Assembly (NCBI RefSeq): GCF_913774235.1
Contig: NZ_CAJYDW010000017.1
Span: forward strand, 402,343 to 466,342
Length of the DNA stretch: 64,000 nucleotides
Origin: an uncultured Pseudomonas sp.
GTDB taxonomy: Bacteria > Pseudomonadota > Gammaproteobacteria > Pseudomonadales > Pseudomonadaceae
Reading direction: 5' to 3'
Numbering within the stretch: the stretch's first letter is position 1; every line of letters begins with the position of its first letter. This document shows positions 11,988 through 23,263 of this stretch, in pieces. The notes beneath the pieces are model-generated. The model saw only the letters and a list, made by a program, of their open reading frames with translations, was not told the origin of the DNA and ran no database searches. The position numbers and the translations under genes were made by a program.

Positions 11988-13277
11988 ATGGAATACCACC
12001 TGAGCCTGTCGCGGCGGATCGTCATCGCCTTCGTGCTGATGACGTTCCTGGTCGGCGGGGTGTTTTCCCTGGGTATCGTCGCGGTGGTGCACACCGTGGA
12101 AGAGCGGCTGATCTCCACCGACCTGCGCAACGAGCTGGAGCGCATGGTGCAGCGCGACATGCGCCGGGGTGGGCAACCGGTGCTGGACCCCGACATGCGG
12201 CTGTACTACGTGCCCCTGGCCGAGGTGGCGCAGTTGCCCGAGCACCTGCGCGACCTGCCCGAGGGTTTCAGCGAGGTAGAGGAGGACCGGCAGTACTTCT
12301 ATGCCTATGTGGCCGAGATCGAGGGCAATCACTTCGTTCTGCTGCAGAACCAGAGCGATTTCGAAGCGCGGGAACGGCTGCTCTACAAGGTGGTACTGGG
12401 TGGCTTCCTGATCAGCGTGGCCCTGGCTTGGCTGCTGGGCTGGGCCCTGGCGCGGCGGGTGATCGCCCCGGTGGTGCGGCTGGCGCGCCAGGTCCGCCGC
12501 CGCGACCAGATCCTCGATGTCACCCCGCCGCTGGCGCCTGACTATGCCAAGGACGAGGTGGGCGAACTGGCGGGCGCCTTCGACGACGCCTTCGACCGCC
12601 TGCGTGCCGCCCTGGCGCGGGAGCGGTTGTTCACCAGCGACGTCAGCCATGAGTTGCGTACCCCCTTGATGGTCATCAATTCCTCCTGCGAGCTGCTGGC
12701 CGCCACGCCCGACCTGCCGCCCCGGGCGCAGGGACCGCTGGAGCGCATGACCCGTGCCGCGCGGGAGATGCAGGAGCTGGTACAGACCTTCCTGGCGCTG
12801 GCCCGCAACCAGGGCGACGGCGATGGCCAGGCGCCACGGGCGTCCCTGGCCGCGGTGGCGCGGCGGCAGACCGGCGAATGGCGCGCGGCGGTGGAAGCCA
12901 AGGGCCTGCACTGGCGCCTCAGCGTGGCGCCCGAGGCGGATACCTATCTATGGCACGAGCCCTTTCTACGCTCGGTGATGAGCAACTTGCTGCGCAATGC
13001 CCTGCACTACACCGAGAGCGGCTACATCGCTCTGCAGGTCGGTGCCCACGGTTTCGTGGTGGAGGACAGTGGCGTGGGTATTCCCGAGGAACAGCGGGAA
13101 GCCATGTTCCAACCCTTCGTGCGGGGCGCCGAGGGACGCGGGGAAGGGCTCGGCCTGGGACTGTCGCTGGTACGGCGGATCTGCCAGCTACAAGGCTGGA
13201 GCGTGGCGCTGGGGGAGAGTTCGACCGGCGGTTGTCGCTTCGAGATAGATCTGGGGCACGAAAGGGTAACAGGCTAG
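11988..13277 (+). CDS. colS: Sensor histidine kinase ColS
   Basis: 429-residue inner-membrane kinase partner of ColR. It has an N-terminal transmembrane helix (about 11-34), a periplasmic domain of roughly 100 residues, a second helix (about 136-155), HAMP, HisKA with His221 in DVSHELRTPL, and an ATPase domain (LLRNALHYT, EDSGVGIP, GLGLGLSLV). The periplasmic part keeps His35, Glu38, Glu96 and an ExxE pair (Glu126, Glu129), matching the metal-sensing residues described for P. putida ColS as I recall them. The ATG at 11988 is two bases after the colR stop; a TTG at 11982 is less likely. Confidence 0.9.
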   Translation: MEYHLSLSRRIVIAFVLMTFLVGGVFSLGIVAVVHTVEERLISTDLRNELERMVQRDMRRGGQPVLDPDMRLYYVPLAEVAQLPEHLRDLPEGFSEVEEDRQYFYAYVAEIEGNHFVLLQNQSDFEARERLLYKVVLGGFLISVALAWLLGWALARRVIAPVVRLARQVRRRDQILDVTPPLAPDYAKDEVGELAGAFDDAFDRLRAALARERLFTSDVSHELRTPLMVINSSCELLAATPDLPPRAQGPLERMTRAAREMQELVQTFLALARNQGDGDGQAPRASLAAVARRQTGEWRAAVEAKGLHWRLSVAPEADTYLWHEPFLRSVMSNLLRNALHYTESGYIALQVGAHGFVVEDSGVGIPEEQREAMFQPFVRGAEGRGEGLGLGLSLVRRICQLQGWSVALGESSTGGCRFEIDLGHERVTG

Positions 13278-13278
13278 C

Positions 13279-13294
13279 ATTACAGAATTTTCAC
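13279..13294 (+). promoter_or_regulatory. Possible ColR-binding site upstream of the methyltransferase operon
   Basis: ATTACAGAATTTTCAC, just after the colS stop and about 75 bases before the next start, resembles the ColR box as I remember it, a degenerate TTNAC half followed by a T-rich tract ending CAC. Two or three positions disagree. A TTGACC (13301) and a TTGACA (13312) follow as -35 candidates, with no good -10. The genes downstream of colRS belong to the ColR regulon in P. putida, which makes the site plausible. Confidence 0.35.
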
Positions 13295-13366
13295 AATCGC
13301 TTGACCGGCGTTTGACAGGCTCCTGGCTAGGGTAGCGACATCTTCCTACTTCCAGGAGCCGCCCTC

Positions 13367-14053
13367 GTGAAAGCGCCCATCGATCTGCCTTTTTCGCAAA
13401 AATACGACGCTGACCACGCTCGCCAGTACTACCTGAAGCATCAGGACGGGCTGGCCCGGCGGCTGTCCAACTGGCGCGACCAGCAACTGGCGCGGCAGGC
13501 TCTGAGCATCGCCGGCCAGCCCAATCTGGTGCTGGACCTGCCCAGCGGTGCCGGTCGTTTCTGGCCGCTTTTGGCGGAGAAGCGCAATCGAGTGATCATC
13601 GGGGCCGACTACTCGGAAAACATGCTGGCCACCGCCTGCGCACAGCAGCCGGCGGATGTGGTAGCCCGGGTGCGGACGCTGCAGACGTCGGCTTTCGCTA
13701 TCGACTTGTCCGACAATTCTGTAGATTGCATTTTCTGTATGCGGTTGTTGCACCACGTGGGCGAGTCGGCGGACCGCCTGGCGCTACTGCAGGAGTTTCA
13801 CCGGGTGACCCGTGACAGCGTCATCCTCTCGCTGTGGGTCGATGGCAACTTCAAGGCCTGGCGGCGCAAGGCGCTGGAGCGCCGGCGCGAGGCCCAGGGT
13901 CGCGACCGCGGTGGTTATCAGAACAGATTCATCGTCGAGCGTGCGCAGTTCGAGGCGGAAGTCGCCCAGGCCGGTTTCGTGGTCGATCGGGCCCTGGACT
14001 TCTTGCCGGGCTACGCCATGTGGCGGGTCTATGTCCTGCGCAAGGCCAGCTGA
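13367..14053 (+). CDS. Class I SAM-dependent methyltransferase
   Basis: 228-residue cytoplasmic methyltransferase; substrate unknown. The SAM-binding motif I is LVLDLPSGAGRFWPLL (about 48-63), followed by the acidic strand VIIGADYSENML and motif IV region VDCIFCMRLLHHVGE. The start is GTG at 13367 with CAGGAG 8 bases upstream. It lies directly downstream of colRS and upstream of inaA, the same trio as in P. aeruginosa (PA4379-PA4378, from memory), suggesting a role in envelope or LPS modification under ColR control. Confidence 0.8.
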   Translation: MKAPIDLPFSQKYDADHARQYYLKHQDGLARRLSNWRDQQLARQALSIAGQPNLVLDLPSGAGRFWPLLAEKRNRVIIGADYSENMLATACAQQPADVVARVRTLQTSAFAIDLSDNSVDCIFCMRLLHHVGESADRLALLQEFHRVTRDSVILSLWVDGNFKAWRRKALERRREAQGRDRGGYQNRFIVERAQFEAEVAQAGFVVDRALDFLPGYAMWRVYVLRKAS

Positions 14054-14083
14054 AGTCGTTAGAGAATAAGAGAGAGGTAGTCG

Positions 14084-14782
14084 ATGGGAGCCGTGACGCG
14101 GGGAGAAGGGCGTTTCGATCAGTGGTGGAATACCGCTGGCGACTGGGTGGAAGCGCCCAACGTGCGACGCGGTGGCGAGAGTGGCGTCCAGCGCCTGCGC
14201 CTGCCCGACGGTACCCTGGCCTACGTCAAGCGCCAGGTCGGCCACCTCTATCGCAGCCTGCGTCATCCCCTGGGGCGACCCACCGCCTTGCGCGAGCGCG
14301 ATGCGCTGCTCGCTTTCCGCGATCTCGGTATTCAGGTCCCCGAGTTGCTGTTCTGCGATGCGCAACATGCCGCGGGCGGCTGGCGCGCGCTGTTGGTCAG
14401 CGCCGCCTTGGACGGCTACCAGGATCTCGATCACTGGTACGCGGAGGGCGGCGGCAGCCAACTCAGCGAGGCGGAACATGAGCGCTTCCTGGCCAGCCTG
14501 GGTGAAGTCCTCGCGCGGATGCACCGGCACCGCTGGCAGCACGGTTGCCTCTATCCCAAGCACATTTTCGTCGCCGAACGTCAGGGCGCCGAAGGCAAGG
14601 AATTCGCCATCGCTCTGCTGGATCTGGAGAAATGTCGGCAGCGGTTGTCGTTGGAGACGGCCGCCCGTCGGGATATGCTGCAATTACGCCGCCATTCGTC
14701 GTGGAACGCTGCGCAATGGCGAACTCTGATTTACGTTTATCAACAGGCGTTGGGGCGGAAAATCAGAGGGTTGGAGCCATGA
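14084..14782 (+). CDS. inaA: InaA-like lipopolysaccharide kinase family protein
   Basis: 232-residue protein of the Kdo/WaaP kinase superfamily, likely acting on the inner face of the membrane. Visible: a Lys in the beta-3 position (YVKRQ), a kinase-like hinge, and HGCLYPKHIF followed by LLDLEKC. Where WaaP has HRDCYICH, this protein has HGCLYPKH, so the catalytic Asp is replaced by Cys, while the metal-binding Asp (DLEK) is kept. It may therefore be weakly active or act as a scaffold. It overlaps the next small gene by ATGA, implying translational coupling. Confidence 0.78.
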   Translation: MGAVTRGEGRFDQWWNTAGDWVEAPNVRRGGESGVQRLRLPDGTLAYVKRQVGHLYRSLRHPLGRPTALRERDALLAFRDLGIQVPELLFCDAQHAAGGWRALLVSAALDGYQDLDHWYAEGGGSQLSEAEHERFLASLGEVLARMHRHRWQHGCLYPKHIFVAERQGAEGKEFAIALLDLEKCRQRLSLETAARRDMLQLRRHSSWNAAQWRTLIYVYQQALGRKIRGLEP

Positions 14783-14997
14783 CTTCACAAATTACTCGAG
14801 GTTTGTTGATCGCGGCCTTCTGTGGCGTTACCACCCTGGCCTATGCCAGCTGGCTACGACCCGCAGCGGGAGTGGTCGGCAGCGAAGGGCTCGGCTACTG
14901 CCAGACCCCCGTCGCCCGCAGTCTGAGCACCTCCAACACCGGCAGCCATGACCTGCTGCTGTTCCTCTTCGGCATGACCCAAACCCACAACCGCTGA
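14779..14997 (+). CDS. Small conserved exported or membrane protein
   Basis: 72-residue protein of unknown function. It starts in the ATGA overlap with the inaA stop and opens [25 protein letters not shown], a hydrophobic segment that reads as a signal peptide or membrane anchor. The remainder is short and polar with one Cys, ending in a hydrophobic [11 protein letters not shown] patch. A similar small gene follows inaA in P. aeruginosa (PA4377, from memory), which supports its being real despite its size. Confidence 0.65.
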   Translation: MTSQITRGLLIAAFCGVTTLAYASWLRPAAGVVGSEGLGYCQTPVARSLSTSNTGSHDLLLFLFGMTQTHNR

Positions 14998-15079
14998 CCC
15001 ACGCGGGCGCCAAGGTCCTTTCACTCGTCAGGCAAGTTCGGCATGCTGTCGATCGATCCATAGCTGCCGAGTCCAGCCA

Positions 15080-16282
15080 ATGATGGCCGATAGTTTTTCC
15101 GAGCGGGCAGTGCAAAGTCTGCTGGATACCGATTTCTACAAGCTCACCATGATGCAGGCCGTCCTGCATAACTATCCCAATGCGGAAGTCGAGTGGGCCT
15201 TCCGTTGCCGTAACGACGAAGACCTGCGGCCCTATCATCAGGCCATCCAGGCGGAAATCGACGCCCTCGCCGACGTCGCTATCAGCGACAGCCAACTGGC
15301 CTTTCTCGAGCGCATCCCCTTCATCACCCCCGACTTCATCCGCTTCCTGCGGCTGTTTCGCTTCAATCCATCCTATGTGTTCCTCGGCGAGGAAGAGGGT
15401 CGCTTCACCCTGACCCTTAAGGGTCCCTGGCTGCATCTCATCCTCTTCGAGGTGCCGATCCTGGCGCTGATCAGCGAGGTGCGCAATCGCCACCGGCATG
15501 CCGAGCTGCCGCTGCAGGTGGCCCGGGATCAGCTCTATCGCAAGTTCGACTGGCTGGCCCGAGAGGCGGGTGCCGACGAGCTGGCCGAATTCAAGATGGC
15601 CGACTTCGGCACCCGGCGGCGTTTCTCCTATGGCGTGCAGGAAATGGTGGTGCGCAGCCTGAGGGACGACTTCCCCGGTCGCTTCGTCGGTACCAGCAAC
15701 GTGCATCTGGCCTGGGAGCTGGGTGTTGCGCCCCTGGGTACCATGGCCCACGAGTGGCTGATGGCCCACCAGCAGTTGGGACCGCGACTGATCGACAGCC
15801 AGATCGCCGCGCTCGACTGCTGGGTGCGGGAGTATCGCGGCCAGCTGGGTATCGCCCTGACCGATACCATCACCATGGACGCCTTCCTGCGCGATTTCGA
15901 TCTCTACTTCGCCAAGCTCTTCGACGGCCTGCGCCACGACAGCGGCGATCCGCTGCAGTGGGCGGAGAAAGCTATCGCCCATTACCAGCAACTTGGCATA
16001 GATCCCCTGACCAAGACCCTGGTGTTCTCCGATTCACTGAATCTGGAAAAGGCGCTCGCCCTGTTCCGTGCCCTGCGCGAGCGGATCAACGTCAGCTTCG
16101 GCATAGGCACTCACTTCACCTGCGACATCCCCGGGGTGCAGCCGATGAACATGGTGCTCAAGATGAGTCGCTGCAACGGCCAGCCGGTGGCCAAGATTTC
16201 CGACGCCCCAGGCAAGTCCCAGGGGGGCGAGCCGGATTTCCTGCACTATCTCAGGCACGTCTTCCAGGTCGACGGCGCCTAA
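15080..16282 (+). CDS. pncB: Nicotinate phosphoribosyltransferase
   Basis: Converts nicotinate, PRPP and ATP to nicotinate mononucleotide in NAD salvage. The 400-residue protein begins (M)[32 protein letters not shown], the canonical PncB opening. It carries [36 protein letters not shown] and GIGTHFTCD, matching the nucleotide and PRPP sites. Two adjacent ATGs exist at 15080 and 15083. It converges with selO, with 23 bases between stops. In PAO1 this would be the pncB2-type copy near inaA (from memory). Confidence 0.95.
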   Translation: MMADSFSERAVQSLLDTDFYKLTMMQAVLHNYPNAEVEWAFRCRNDEDLRPYHQAIQAEIDALADVAISDSQLAFLERIPFITPDFIRFLRLFRFNPSYVFLGEEEGRFTLTLKGPWLHLILFEVPILALISEVRNRHRHAELPLQVARDQLYRKFDWLAREAGADELAEFKMADFGTRRRFSYGVQEMVVRSLRDDFPGRFVGTSNVHLAWELGVAPLGTMAHEWLMAHQQLGPRLIDSQIAALDCWVREYRGQLGIALTDTITMDAFLRDFDLYFAKLFDGLRHDSGDPLQWAEKAIAHYQQLGIDPLTKTLVFSDSLNLEKALALFRALRERINVSFGIGTHFTCDIPGVQPMNMVLKMSRCNGQPVAKISDAPGKSQGGEPDFLHYLRHVFQVDGA

Positions 16283-16305
16283 GTTCCGAGCGCCGCCGCT
16301 TGGGC

Positions 16306-17941
<1,636 letters not shown>

Positions 17942-17951
17942 CTAGTGGCCG

Positions 17952-20900
17952 TCAGGCCTTGGTTGGCTTGGGATCCTCGGCTTCCTGCTGGGCATCCCCT
18001 TCAGGTAGGAAAGACTTTTTGCCCAGTTGTTTCTCTGCGCCGTGACGATTCTTCAGGGTGATCTCCATCTGCGGCGTCGATAGCAGGTTGATGCCCGCGT
18101 CGCGTAGCAGCTGGTCGATGCGCCGGATCAGCTCGTCGGTGGCGGCGCTACGGTCGCCCAGTTCGCGCACATAGATGCGCAGTTCGTGGTCCAGGGTGCT
18201 GGCGCCGTAGTGGATGATGTACAGCGAGGGCTCCGGGTCGTGCAGCACCCGCGAGTTCTCCTTCACCGCCTGCATGATCAGCCGTTGCGCCTCGGCCAGG
18301 TCACTGCCGCGGTTGATGCCGAAGGTCAGCACGATGCGGGTGACGGTATCGGTCAGCGTCCAGTTGATCAGCTGGCTGGTGACGAAGGTCTTGTTGGGCA
18401 CCACCACCGACTTGCGGTCAGCGTCGGTGATGTGGGTGGCGCGAATGCGGATCTTGTTCACCGTGCCGGTCACGTTGCCGATGGTGATGAGGTCGCCCAC
18501 GCGCACCGGGCGCTCGAAGAGGATGATCAGGCCGGAGATGAAGTTACCGAAGATCTCCTGCAGACCGAAACCCAGGCCGACGGAGAGCGCGGTGGCCAGC
18601 CACTGCAGCTTGTCCCAGCTCACCCCGAGGGTCGCCAGGGTGGTGACGACACCGACCCCGACGATGACGTAGGAGAGCAGGGTGGTGGTGGCGTAGGCGC
18701 TGCCCTGGGCCAGATTGAGGCGCGACAGCACCAGCACCTCCAGCAGGCCGGGCAGGTTGCGCGCCAGGGCGACGGTGAGGCCGGCGATGACCAGGGCGAT
18801 GATGAACACCCGCAGGGTCAGGGGCACCTCGGTGGCGGTGGCGCCGGTGCCGCTGGTGTACTGGTAGAGGGTGACGTTGTCCAGGTAGGAGAACACCGCC
18901 ACCACGTCGGCCCAGACCAGGTAGAGCACGCCGAGGAAGGCCAGCAGCAGACTCAGGCGCAGCAGGCGCGAGGACTGCTGGTTGACCTGCTCCATGTCCA
19001 GGGTCGGCTCCTGCACCACCTCGACGCCCTCGGCGTCTTCCTGCTGCGCCTGGCGCTTCTGCAGGGCGCGCTGGTAGGCCAGGCGCCGCGCGGCCACGCT
19101 CAGGCCGCGGGTCAGGGTGGCTTCCAGGATGATCCAGGCCATCAGCACATAGAGGGTGTCCACCAGCCGATCGGTGAGCTTGAGTGCGGTGTAGTAGTAG
19201 CCGAACAGCACGGCGAAGAACAGCACGGCCGGGATGGCGGTGATCATCAGACCGAGCAGCAGGCGGAAGAACGGCAGGCGCTCTCGGGCGCTGGCGTTGA
19301 GCAGCGAGCGACCCAGCATCCAGGCCAGGCTGGCGTAGGCCACCAGTACGATGAGGATGCCCAGGACGTCGTCGGCGAGCCCCGCCAGCTGGCGTTCGGC
19401 AATGGCCACCACCGCCATCAGCGCCAGTGCCAGCAGGCCCACGCGGCGTACCAGGCGGCGCAGGGACTGGGCCTGGGGGCGAGCCCAGCGGAAGTGGGTC
19501 TCGGCCACGCCGCCGGAAGCCAGCAGGCGATACACCGTATAGAACACCAGCCAGCCGGCGGCGATCTCCAGCAGGGCCGCGCCGATGGCGGCGTTGACTC
19601 CGCGTTCGTCACCCTCCAGGGCGACACCGCCCAACCAGAGCACCAGGCTCGCCGGCAGGCCGAGCAGGACGGTGAGCAGGATGGCCTGGGGCGTGTGCAG
19701 CTGGCTATCGCGCTGGTAGTGACCGATGTCCCGATTGAGCTTGCGCACGCGGGCATAGAGCCGCGGGCGCTGCCAGATCAGGGTGGCGAAGGCCAGTACC
19801 AGGGGCAGCAGCAGCAGGGGCCGCTCGGCCAGGCCCACATAGAGTTCGTGCAGGCTGGAGCCCCAGGGCACGTCCCGCAGTTGTTGCATCAGCTTGAGCG
19901 GGGCGGTCTTGACCCAGTTCCAATCCAGCGGCTTGTTGCTGGGAATCCAGAACATCTGCTCGTCGAGGGTGCCGCGCAGATTGGTGATGGTGCTTTGCAA
20001 CTGGCGCTGGTTGAGCTGTAGGTCGATGGATTCGCTGAGCAGGGCATTGAGCTCGGTATTCAGGCGCTCCTGCAATTCGCTGCGGGTCTTGAGCAGGTCG
20101 AGCAGTTGCTGCCGCAACTGGGGCGTGACCTTTTCCGGCGGCTGCTGGGCCAGCAGGTTGCTGACGTAGCTGTCGGGATTGGCGATCTGGGCACGCTGCT
20201 GGTTCAGCTCGAACTGATAGAGGCGCAAGTCGGCGATGTCGTCGGTGAGGTCCTTGTTCAACTTGACCGACGGCAGGGCGGCGCGCTGCTGGTAGAGCAG
20301 CTTGGAGAGCAGCACGCTGCCCTTGAGCACGCCGATCTGCTGCTCCATGGTTTCGCTGGTCTGCTTGAGCTGATCCAGCTGCTGGCGGGCCTCGAGGTTG
20401 CGCCGATTGAGGTCGTTGAGACGGTCGGTGGCGCGCAGCAGGTAGTCGGACAGCTGCAGATTGAGGCCGGTCTCCTGGGACAGGACATCATCGCCGGCGG
20501 TCTTCTCCGACTCCCGCGAGGCCTCGGCCAGGGTCTTCTCCGATTGCTGGCGGCGCTTGCCGCTGATCAGCGTCTGTAGGTCCAGGGTTTCCTGTTCGTA
20601 GCGCTTGACCTGTTCGGTGAAGAGTTCGCGGCGGATGGCGCCCAGGTCCTGCAGCACGCTGTTGCCAGCCAGCTCCTGGCGCAGCAACTGAATCTGGGCG
20701 GTGTCGGCGGCCTGCTCGGCGAGCAACTGGTTGCGTCGCTCGCTGGTCAGGGGCTTGTTGTTCTCGCGACCGCTCTTGAGCAGATCGGCGATCTGCTGCA
20801 GCCGAGTCTGCAGGTTGGCGATGTCCACCTGGGCGCGCTCGGGGCGGGTCTGGGCGTTAATCACCAGGCTGTTGGCTGCGTTGAGGTCGTCCTGCACGCT

Positions 20901-21296
20901 GTTGAGCGCCAGACTGGTCTCGCTCAGGCGCTGCTCCAGGGCCTGGGGCGTGGCCCCGGCGTAGCGCTGCTCGGCCGGCTTGACCGGTTCGGCGCGCAGC
21001 CGGGCGAGCTGGCGCTGGGCATCCTTGGTCTGCTGCGGCGCCTGGGCCAATTGCTGGCGCAGGTCGGCCAGCTGCTTGACGTACTGGTCGCGCTGGTCGA
21101 GCAGCTTCAGCGTCTGCTGCAGGCTATCCTGGGCGGCGGCCTGCTCGGCAGCGGGCAGCTTGCGCGCGGCCAGACCGTCCAGGCTCTGCTGGACCTGTTG
21201 CGCATCGGGCGGCCCGGAATCCTGGGCGACGACAGGGAAGGTGAACAGGCAGCTGCAGAGGGCGGCAGCGCGGAGCAGAGCGGACAGGCGATGCAT
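17952..21296 (-). CDS. mscK: MscK/KefA-type large mechanosensitive channel
   Basis: 1114-residue inner-membrane channel. A signal peptide (cleavage near VVAQD, residue 25) leads into a periplasmic region of about 450 residues, rich in Gln, Leu and Arg with strong coiled-coil character. About eleven transmembrane helices follow, then an MscS core in the last roughly 280 residues. Its pore helix region reads LSVGLGFGLQEIFGNFISG and leads into LFERPVRVGDLITIG. The C-terminal tail is charged. Length matches E. coli MscK (1120). The ATG at 21296 is the natural start. Confidence 0.9.
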   Translation of the reverse strand: MHRLSALLRAAALCSCLFTFPVVAQDSGPPDAQQVQQSLDGLAARKLPAAEQAAAQDSLQQTLKLLDQRDQYVKQLADLRQQLAQAPQQTKDAQRQLARLRAEPVKPAEQRYAGATPQALEQRLSETSLALNSVQDDLNAANSLVINAQTRPERAQVDIANLQTRLQQIADLLKSGRENNKPLTSERRNQLLAEQAADTAQIQLLRQELAGNSVLQDLGAIRRELFTEQVKRYEQETLDLQTLISGKRRQQSEKTLAEASRESEKTAGDDVLSQETGLNLQLSDYLLRATDRLNDLNRRNLEARQQLDQLKQTSETMEQQIGVLKGSVLLSKLLYQQRAALPSVKLNKDLTDDIADLRLYQFELNQQRAQIANPDSYVSNLLAQQPPEKVTPQLRQQLLDLLKTRSELQERLNTELNALLSESIDLQLNQRQLQSTITNLRGTLDEQMFWIPSNKPLDWNWVKTAPLKLMQQLRDVPWGSSLHELYVGLAERPLLLLPLVLAFATLIWQRPRLYARVRKLNRDIGHYQRDSQLHTPQAILLTVLLGLPASLVLWLGGVALEGDERGVNAAIGAALLEIAAGWLVFYTVYRLLASGGVAETHFRWARPQAQSLRRLVRRVGLLALALMAVVAIAERQLAGLADDVLGILIVLVAYASLAWMLGRSLLNASARERLPFFRLLLGLMITAIPAVLFFAVLFGYYYTALKLTDRLVDTLYVLMAWIILEATLTRGLSVAARRLAYQRALQKRQAQQEDAEGVEVVQEPTLDMEQVNQQSSRLLRLSLLLAFLGVLYLVWADVVAVFSYLDNVTLYQYTSGTGATATEVPLTLRVFIIALVIAGLTVALARNLPGLLEVLVLSRLNLAQGSAYATTTLLSYVIVGVGVVTTLATLGVSWDKLQWLATALSVGLGFGLQEIFGNFISGLIILFERPVRVGDLITIGNVTGTVNKIRIRATHITDADRKSVVVPNKTFVTSQLINWTLTDTVTRIVLTFGINRGSDLAEAQRLIMQAVKENSRVLHDPEPSLYIIHYGASTLDHELRIYVRELGDRSAATDELIRRIDQLLRDAGINLLSTPQMEITLKNRHGAEKQLGKKSFLPEGDAQQEAEDPKPTKA

Positions 21297-21394
21297 GCGG
21301 CAGGCGTCGGGCAGTGGAAAGGCGCGAGGTTAAAGCGGTGCTGCCGAGGGCGCAAGGCGGCACCCTTCAAGCCGCGAACCCTGTTCATCCGCGG

Positions 21395-23134
21395 TTAAAG
21401 AAAGAGCGCGGGTCCGCTGCTCTGGCCTTCGGGAAACTTCACGCCGACCTTGCGCACGCGCTTGTTCTCGATGGCCGCGACGATCCACACCAGGCCGTTC
21501 CATTCCACCAGGTCGCCGACGATGGGTTCGCCGCCGATCTCGTGGGTGATGAAGCTGCCGAGGCGTTGGTTGCCGTCCACCTCGCCCAGTTGCAGGCCGT
21601 ACAACGCGGCCACGGCGCTGAGTTCGGCGTCGGCTTCCAGGACGAAGTCGCCGAAGAATCTCTGGGTCTGCTGCGGCGCCTGGCTGAACAACCGGCCCAG
21701 GGCCGGCAGGTCGTGCTCGTGGCCGACCACGCAGAGGATGTCGCCGGCTTCCAGGGTGGTGCTGCCGGAAGGGTGCAGCAGCGTTTCACCGCGGAACAGC
21801 GCAGCGATACGGGTGCCCTCGGGCATCTTCAGCTCGCGCAGGGCGGCGCCGATGCACCATTTCTCGGCGCCCAGACGATAGATGAACAGCTCCCACTCGC
21901 TGGTGGGATGCACCTGCAGGCCGGCACGGGAGAAGGGCGCCGGTTCCGGGGGAACCGTCACCTTGAGCAGCTTGGCCGCCAGCGGCAGGCTGGAGCCCTG
22001 CACCAGCAGCGACACCAGCACGATGAAGAAGGCGACGTTGAAGAACAGCTGCGCCTGGGGCAAGCCGGCCATCATCGGGAAGACCGCGAGAATGATGGGT
22101 ACCGCGCCACGCAGGCCGACCCAGGCGATGAAGGCCTTCTCGCGATCATGGAAGGCGCGGAACGGCAGCAGGCCGATGGCCACCGACAGCGGACGGGCGA
22201 CCAGGATCATCCACAGCGCCAAGCCCAGGGCCGGTAGGGCGATGGGCAGCAGGTTGTGGGGTTCCACCAGCAGCCCCAGCACCAGGAACATGCCGATCTG
22301 CGCCAGCCAGGCCATGCCGTCGAGCATGTGCAGCATGCCGTGGCGGCTGCGGATCGGCAGATTGCCCATCAGCAGACCGGCCAGGTACACGGCGAGGATG
22401 CCGCTGCCGTGGGCGGCGTTGGTCAGGGCGAAGATCAGCAGACCACCGCTGATGGCCAGCAGCGGATAGAGGCCGTCGGCGAGGTGGATGCGGTTGATCA
22501 GCTGCAGCAGCAGCCAGCCCCCGCCGAGACCGATCACCCCGCCGATGGCGAATTCGCTGACGAAATGGCCGAGCAGACTCCAGCTGAAGCCGCTCTGGCC
22601 ACTGGCGAGCATGTCGATCAGGGTGACGGTGAGAAACACTGCCATGGGGTCGTTGCTGCCGGATTCGATCTCCAGGCTGGCGGTGACCCGTTCGTTGAGG
22701 CCGCGACCGCCGAGCAGGGAGAACACCGCCGCGGCGTCCGTGGAGCCGACGATGGCACCGATCAGCAGGCCCTGCAGCAGGCTGAGATCGAACAGCCAGG
22801 CCGCGGCGACGCCGGTCAGGCCGGTGGTGATCATCACCCCCACGGTAGCCAGCGACAGCGCCGGCCAGAGCGCCACCCGGAAGCTCGACACCCGGGTGCG
22901 CATGCCACCGTCGAGCAGGATCACCGCCAGCGCCAGGTTGCCCACCAGGTAGGCCATGGGATAGTTGTCGAAGGCGATGTGGCCGGGACCATCTACCCCG
23001 GCGAACATGCCGACCACCAGGAAGATCACCAGGATCGGGATGCCGACCCGCGAGGAAATCGAGCTGACCAGAATCGACAGGCCGATCAGCACCGCACCGA
23101 TCAAGAACAAGCTGTTGATGGTGACGGCGTCCAA
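21395..23134 (-). CDS. Potassium/proton antiporter, CPA1 family (CvrA/NhaP2-like)
   Basis: 579-residue inner-membrane antiporter exchanging K+ or Na+ for H+. About 12-13 hydrophobic helices carry the exchanger landmarks [32 protein letters not shown] (the Asp pair region) and [15 protein letters not shown] cytoplasmic C-terminal part holds a TrkA-C/RCK_C domain and a CorC_HlyC-like domain ([11 protein letters not shown]...TLGSFI-like region). The start is TTG at 23134, reading [14 protein letters not shown], with CAGGAG six bases upstream; another TTG at 23152 is poorer. It is divergent from rlmJ. Confidence 0.85.
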   Translation of the reverse strand: MDAVTINSLFLIGAVLIGLSILVSSISSRVGIPILVIFLVVGMFAGVDGPGHIAFDNYPMAYLVGNLALAVILLDGGMRTRVSSFRVALWPALSLATVGVMITTGLTGVAAAWLFDLSLLQGLLIGAIVGSTDAAAVFSLLGGRGLNERVTASLEIESGSNDPMAVFLTVTLIDMLASGQSGFSWSLLGHFVSEFAIGGVIGLGGGWLLLQLINRIHLADGLYPLLAISGGLLIFALTNAAHGSGILAVYLAGLLMGNLPIRSRHGMLHMLDGMAWLAQIGMFLVLGLLVEPHNLLPIALPALGLALWMILVARPLSVAIGLLPFRAFHDREKAFIAWVGLRGAVPIILAVFPMMAGLPQAQLFFNVAFFIVLVSLLVQGSSLPLAAKLLKVTVPPEPAPFSRAGLQVHPTSEWELFIYRLGAEKWCIGAALRELKMPEGTRIAALFRGETLLHPSGSTTLEAGDILCVVGHEHDLPALGRLFSQAPQQTQRFFGDFVLEADAELSAVAALYGLQLGEVDGNQRLGSFITHEIGGEPIVGDLVEWNGLVWIVAAIENKRVRKVGVKFPEGQSSGPALFL

Positions 23135-23263
23135 GCGCGACTCCTGTAACAAAGGATTGAATAGCCTGGGGATTTAACCCGCTGGACGGCCAGGGTGTCA
23201 AAGCGCAGCGCCGCCGGTAGCGGAGGAAGGCGGTACACTGTAGGGCTGACGCTGGAGTATCCC

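Noticed and set aside
18186..20021. 611-residue plus-strand frame opposite mscK
   Set aside because: Gln/Glu/Gly/Ala-rich antisense of a coiled-coil-coding region with no coherent protein features.
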